Source of the DNA: Acidiferrobacterales bacterium
Lineage (GTDB): Bacteria > Pseudomonadota > Gammaproteobacteria > Arenicellales > JAJDZL01
NCBI GenBank assembly: GCA_028820695.1
Contig: JAPPIB010000051.1
Span: forward strand, 1 to 55,229
Reading direction: 5' to 3'
Length of the DNA: 55,229 bases
In this document: positions 52,355 through 55,229 of the stretch, piece by piece
Numbering within the stretch: the first letter of the stretch is position 1
Layout of the letters: the number at the start of each line of letters is the position of its first letter
Made by a program: the position numbers and the translations under genes
The notes under the pieces: model-generated
Database searches by the model: none
What the model saw: only the letters and a program-made list of their open reading frames with translations
Told to the model about the DNA's origin: nothing

Positions 52355-52891
52355 ATGTCTGGTCAAGTCGAGCAGATTCTCAGTGAAATCGACACGCTGA
52401 TTGAACGTCACCGGTCGGTCGAGCTGGCTACCGTATCGACCGATGGGGTACCATCTGTCAGTTACGCGCCTTACGTCTACATGGGCAATCTATCGTTTGG
52501 TGTGTTTCTCAGCAGTCTTGCAGAACACACACACAATATTGCAGGGAACAACAGCGTGTCAGCTATGGTCATCACGAGCGAAAAAGATTCCCCGAATCTT
52601 TTTGCCAGAGAACGGGTTGCAATCACCTGTGAAGCCAGACTCCATGATCGAAAAAGTGATGAGTTTGCCAGTTGGCTGCCGAGCTACCGGGAACGGTTCG
52701 GTGCGATAGTCGATACGCTGGTACAGCTCGCCGACTTCAATCTGTATATTCTGCGACCACTGCGTGCAGTCTATGTCAAGGGATTCGGTCAGGCCTATAG
52801 GATTTCAGGTGACGTTATGAACGATGTGGAGCACATTACCAACCCTGCCCGCGACGCGCAGAATAGAATCAAGACCAGAGACGAGGAGTGA
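52355..52891 (+). CDS. Pyridoxamine-phosphate-oxidase-fold protein (HugZ-like)
   Basis: A 178-residue split-barrel flavin/haem-binding protein resembling the N-terminal domain of HugZ haem-utilisation proteins. VELATVSTDGVPSVSYAPYVY, SLAEHTHNIAGNNSVSAMVI and DSPNLFARERVAITCEA are the family blocks. It lacks the C-terminal DUF2470 domain of full HugZ. FNLYILRPLRAVYVKGFGQAYRI near the end also fits. It lies between metC and gloB in a tight cluster, with gaps of 1 and 3 bp. Role unclear; haem or flavin binding is inferred. Confidence 0.82.
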   Translation: MSGQVEQILSEIDTLIERHRSVELATVSTDGVPSVSYAPYVYMGNLSFGVFLSSLAEHTHNIAGNNSVSAMVITSEKDSPNLFARERVAITCEARLHDRKSDEFASWLPSYRERFGAIVDTLVQLADFNLYILRPLRAVYVKGFGQAYRISGDVMNDVEHITNPARDAQNRIKTRDEE

Positions 52892-52894
52892 GAA

Positions 52895-53683
52895 GTGATC
52901 GTTGAACAGATTTGGACCAACAATGCCTACCGCAATTTCAATTATCTGATCGCTTGTGGACAGACCGGCGAAGCCATCGCAGTCGATCCGCTGGACCATG
53001 AAAAATGTCTGTCCAAAGCCAAAGATCGCGGTTGGGAGATTACAGCGGTTTTGAATACACATGAGCATCTTGACCATACCGGTGGCAATGACATGATGAT
53101 CAGGGCAACCAACGCCCGATTGATCGCACACAAGAATGCCAAAGACAAGATTCCAGGAATCGACCGCGGTGTCGGCGCCGGGGACGTCATACGAGTTGGC
53201 ACGGTCGAGCTTGAGGCAATGGATACGCCCGGCCATACGATGAGTCACATCTGTCTGATTTCACACAGCGATCCTCCCGCACTTTTCTGCGGCGACACCC
53301 TGTTTAATGCAGGTGCTGGGAACTGTCACAATGGAGGACACCCCCATGAACTGTATGAGACGTTTGCAAGCCAACTCGAAAAGTTGCCCGCGACTACGAA
53401 GATTTACCCTGGCCACGACTACATTGCCAATAATCTCGCATTCACACTGGACCGGGAGCCTGACAATCGAGCGGCAGCGGATCTTCTGAGAAAGATAGAG
53501 AATCAGGACCCGAATGATGCACTGGTCACAACAATTGAGATGGAAAAGACGTTCAATACGTTCTTCCGACTGGGCAGTCCCAGCGTGATCGAGCAACTTC
53601 GCAACAACTTTCCGGACCTGCCCGACAATCCGGATCGCATGACCGTATTTCTAAAGCTCAGGGAATTGAGAAATAGCTGGTAG
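52895..53683 (+). CDS. gloB: Hydroxyacylglutathione hydrolase (glyoxalase II)
   Basis: A 262-residue metallo-beta-lactamase-fold enzyme that hydrolyses S-lactoylglutathione to lactate and glutathione. The metal-binding motif NTHEHLDHTGGND (THxHxDH), the bridging His in MDTPGHTMSHICL, FCGDTLFNAGAGNC and IYPGHDYIANNLAF are present. The C-terminal HAGH region RMTVFLKLRELRNSW ends the protein. Start is GTG with GAGGAG 6 bp upstream. It is last in the metC cluster and is convergent with alkB. Confidence 0.93.
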   Translation: MIVEQIWTNNAYRNFNYLIACGQTGEAIAVDPLDHEKCLSKAKDRGWEITAVLNTHEHLDHTGGNDMMIRATNARLIAHKNAKDKIPGIDRGVGAGDVIRVGTVELEAMDTPGHTMSHICLISHSDPPALFCGDTLFNAGAGNCHNGGHPHELYETFASQLEKLPATTKIYPGHDYIANNLAFTLDREPDNRAAADLLRKIENQDPNDALVTTIEMEKTFNTFFRLGSPSVIEQLRNNFPDLPDNPDRMTVFLKLRELRNSW

Positions 53684-53696
53684 TATTCGGACCGAG

Positions 53697-54332
53697 TTAC
53701 AGTTGCCCTTCAGTTTTCACGATCTGTCGGAAGGTGAGATTGATTCGTTCTGCATTGCAAGATTTGGTCTTTGGCACGCAGTGACGCCAATAACGCTGCG
53801 TGTCGCCTGCCATGACCAATGCTGATCCATGCTTGAGATGCCTTTCCCAGCGACAGGCAAGTTTCTTATGCTTCATCATGAATTTTCGCTGCTCGCCAAG
53901 ACTGATCGAAACAATTATGGGTTGATCGCCCAGTTCGGGCTCGTTGTCTGCGTGCCATCCCATACTGTCCGAGCCGTTTCTGTACAGATTCAGCAATACG
54001 CTGTTGAAACGGATTTCTGTCAGGCACTCGAGCGCATTGCGCAATTGCAAAAGAGTTTCTGTCCACGGCAACGGTTTGTTGCGCAGTCCGGAATACGTGT
54101 ATACCGAATCCGGATCACCATGCCAGGCTGAAAGGCGGGGAGAATTAACCAGTTTCGCACCCAGTTTTATGGTGGGCTGCACCCATGCTGTCTCCTCGCG
54201 CAGCTGATTGAGATATCGTGTTGCGGCAGGAGGCGGGATGAAACCCTCATTGATCCACAACCAACCATCTTCAAGCTGAATGGCATCAAATGCAGCGATG
54301 AGCAGTCTTTCATTCAGTTCACTGACTGACAT
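53697..54332 (-). CDS. alkB: AlkB-like 2-oxoglutarate/Fe(II)-dependent DNA repair dioxygenase
   Basis: A 211-residue dioxygenase resembling the AlkB/ALKBH2 group, which removes alkyl lesions from DNA bases. FNSVLLNLYRNGSDSMGWHADNEPELG contains the HxD iron-binding pair. IVSISLGEQRKFMMKHK, LVMAGDTQRYWRHCVPKT (distal His) and RINLTFRQIV (2-oxoglutarate-binding Arg residues) complete the active site. PRLSAWHGDPDSVYTYSGL matches the nucleotide-recognition lid of this group. Confidence 0.93.
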   Translation of the reverse strand: MSVSELNERLLIAAFDAIQLEDGWLWINEGFIPPPAATRYLNQLREETAWVQPTIKLGAKLVNSPRLSAWHGDPDSVYTYSGLRNKPLPWTETLLQLRNALECLTEIRFNSVLLNLYRNGSDSMGWHADNEPELGDQPIIVSISLGEQRKFMMKHKKLACRWERHLKHGSALVMAGDTQRYWRHCVPKTKSCNAERINLTFRQIVKTEGQL

Positions 54333-54382
54333 ATGAGTTTATGGACATATAGTGAGTCTGAAGCCGCATGTTCGTATGATTC

Positions 54383-54898
54383 TCACACCTGTCCCAATCT
54401 AGCCCGACGTCCGCCTCGCCGGGTTTTTTCCTGTGCAAATGGCTTTTTGACAAAGAGCACGCAATCGCCAGCATCTGCCTGATGAAAGTCGGAAGAAAAC
54501 ATCACCTGATCGTCAGGTCGAACATCTTCGTTCTTGGGCACGAGCACACATCCTCCGGCAGGCACCATCTGTGACAGCTGGTCGCATGCCGGCGGCGAAA
54601 TTTCCCCATGGCACATGATGACAAGATTGAATGAATGGTGGCTGATGTCCTTCAGGAACTGTTCAGTACACTGTCGGTGTACAGCAACCCTCAAGTCCAT
54701 GGACAATTCGTTTTCCTCATCACTCAGCGGCGATTCGTCGGGCAGATTGACGACCAATCGTGTCATGGCATCCATACCAACAAGCACCGAGCCGCAGAAC
54801 TTCAACGCCGACTCGCCAATCGAAAGAATCAATCCGCTTGAAGCGATCGAGGCGAATGCGACCATCAACTGATCAACTTTCATGTCTGTAGACTGCAT
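54383..54898 (-). CDS. Hypothetical protein, possibly a degenerate methyltransferase-like fold
   Basis: A 171-residue protein I do not recognise. The order of segments recalls a class I SAM-dependent O-methyltransferase: a glycine-containing first motif (ILSIGESALKFCGSVLVGMD), a middle strand ending in an acidic or polar residue (FNLVIMCHGE) and VPAGGCVLVPKNED. The GxGxG motif is poor, so SAM binding is doubtful. The C-terminus is very basic (KTRRGGRRARL). The start is uncertain; ATG 54898 or 54883 are possible and no Shine-Dalgarno sequence is evident. Confidence 0.5.
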   Translation of the reverse strand: MQSTDMKVDQLMVAFASIASSGLILSIGESALKFCGSVLVGMDAMTRLVVNLPDESPLSDEENELSMDLRVAVHRQCTEQFLKDISHHSFNLVIMCHGEISPPACDQLSQMVPAGGCVLVPKNEDVRPDDQVMFSSDFHQADAGDCVLFVKKPFAQEKTRRGGRRARLGQV

Positions 54899-55229
54899 GT
54901 GGTTCACATTTTCGAACAAGTCGGGCTGTCGGGTCCTGAAACGGTATCGGCGGGTGAGGTGCTATCGGTTAAGTTTCGTGCTTTCTTGTCTTTCCCTTTA
55001 TCAGGATCAAGGCACTTGATTTGAATCGTTCCTCAAACTTTCAACTGGCTGACCTGATGTACACAACCATCAAGGTATCTGGCAGTGACATTGCACGATA
55101 GATGCTCAGAAAGTCAGTGCCGTTGCAACCAATCGCCACCGAGCCTCTGTCCCGACGCAAATGTAAAGGCATGGAACCCTGAAATCTCTTTAGACAAGTC
55201 AAAAACAAGAAAAGCCCTGCCGGTATAAT
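54899..55229. other. 331-bp right-edge region, no supported gene
   Basis: No complete gene is visible. On the minus strand a frame entering from the right edge runs for 37 codons to a TGA at 55114-55116 (ending GQRLGGDWLQRH) and could be the C-terminus of a gene beyond the window, but a second frame is also open there, so this is only a possibility. Confidence 0.4.

Noticed and set aside
1..55229. CRISPR arrays, insertion sequences, integrases, rRNA genes
   Set aside because: No regularly spaced repeats, transposase or integrase motifs, or rRNA-like sequence were seen on either strand.

Overview
The window looks like chromosomal DNA of a Gram-negative, aerobic, heterotrophic proteobacterium, most likely a marine or host-associated gammaproteobacterium. 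The evidence is a TonB-dependent receptor, c-type cytochromes, TAXI-type TRAP and BCCT transporters, a tail-specific protease of the Prc type, NuoN and an AvtA-type transaminase. The lineage is inferred from gene content; no rRNA or other taxonomic marker is present. Genes are tightly packed, often with 4-8 bp overlaps, and TTG and GTG starts are common.

Layout. (1) 1-5.7 kb, plus strand: a TonB-dependent receptor, then a RidA / DadA-like oxidase / Asp-Glu racemase cassette for D-amino acids. (2) 5.7-8.3 kb, minus: a PPK2 polyphosphate kinase and a benzoate-CoA-ligase-family enzyme. (3) 8.5-11.8 kb, minus: an A+T-rich McrBC type IV restriction island whose mcrB carries one in-frame TGA in its Walker B region. 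(4) 12-22.7 kb, minus: a nine-gene array for carnitine breakdown (L-carnitine dehydrogenase, dehydrocarnitine-cleaving BKACE, CaiD- and CaiB-like enzymes, ADP-forming acyl-CoA synthetase, Nu-class GST, a flavin monooxygenase), led by biotin carboxylase and carboxyltransferase subunits. (5) 23-25.9 kb, minus: a BCCT carrier and an orphan ABC-type binding protein, ending in a hairpin. (6) 26.2-29.9 kb, plus: the biotin carrier protein followed by a TAXI-TRAP transporter with a large intercistronic hairpin. (7) 29.9-34 kb, minus: larC-larE-larB-larA, the nickel-pincer cofactor pathway with a LarA homologue lacking two hallmark residues. (8) 34.2-41.3 kb, plus: iron alcohol dehydrogenase, ChaC, Prc, AvtA and an MFS exporter.

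(9) 41.4-44.9 kb, minus: the most unusual locus. A GPP34 (Golgi phosphoprotein 3 family) domain is fused to a five-helix membrane domain with two pairs of histidines spaced exactly as in di-haem cytochrome b. It is followed 13 bp later by an 11-haem periplasmic cytochrome c and then a Tll0287-like mono-haem protein. This looks like an undescribed trans-membrane electron-transfer module. (10) 45.2-48.4 kb, minus: a PuuD-like amidotransferase, a Nudix hydrolase, tRNA-fMet with its own terminator, and a solitary nuoN. (11) 48.5-55.2 kb: a DUF1989 protein, an FMN glutamate-synthase-like protein, MetC, a HugZ/PNPOx-like protein, glyoxalase II, AlkB and a hypothetical protein.

How the parts may work together (inference): BCCT and binding proteins import quaternary amines; the dehydrogenase and BKACE convert carnitine to betainyl-CoA and acetoacetate; the CoA transferase or ADP-forming synthetase releases glycine betaine and recovers CoA or ATP. 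The split biotin carboxylase has its carrier subunit in the divergent TRAP operon, which ties the carnitine and TRAP/Lar regions together. All family calls come from reading the translated sequence; no database search was run.
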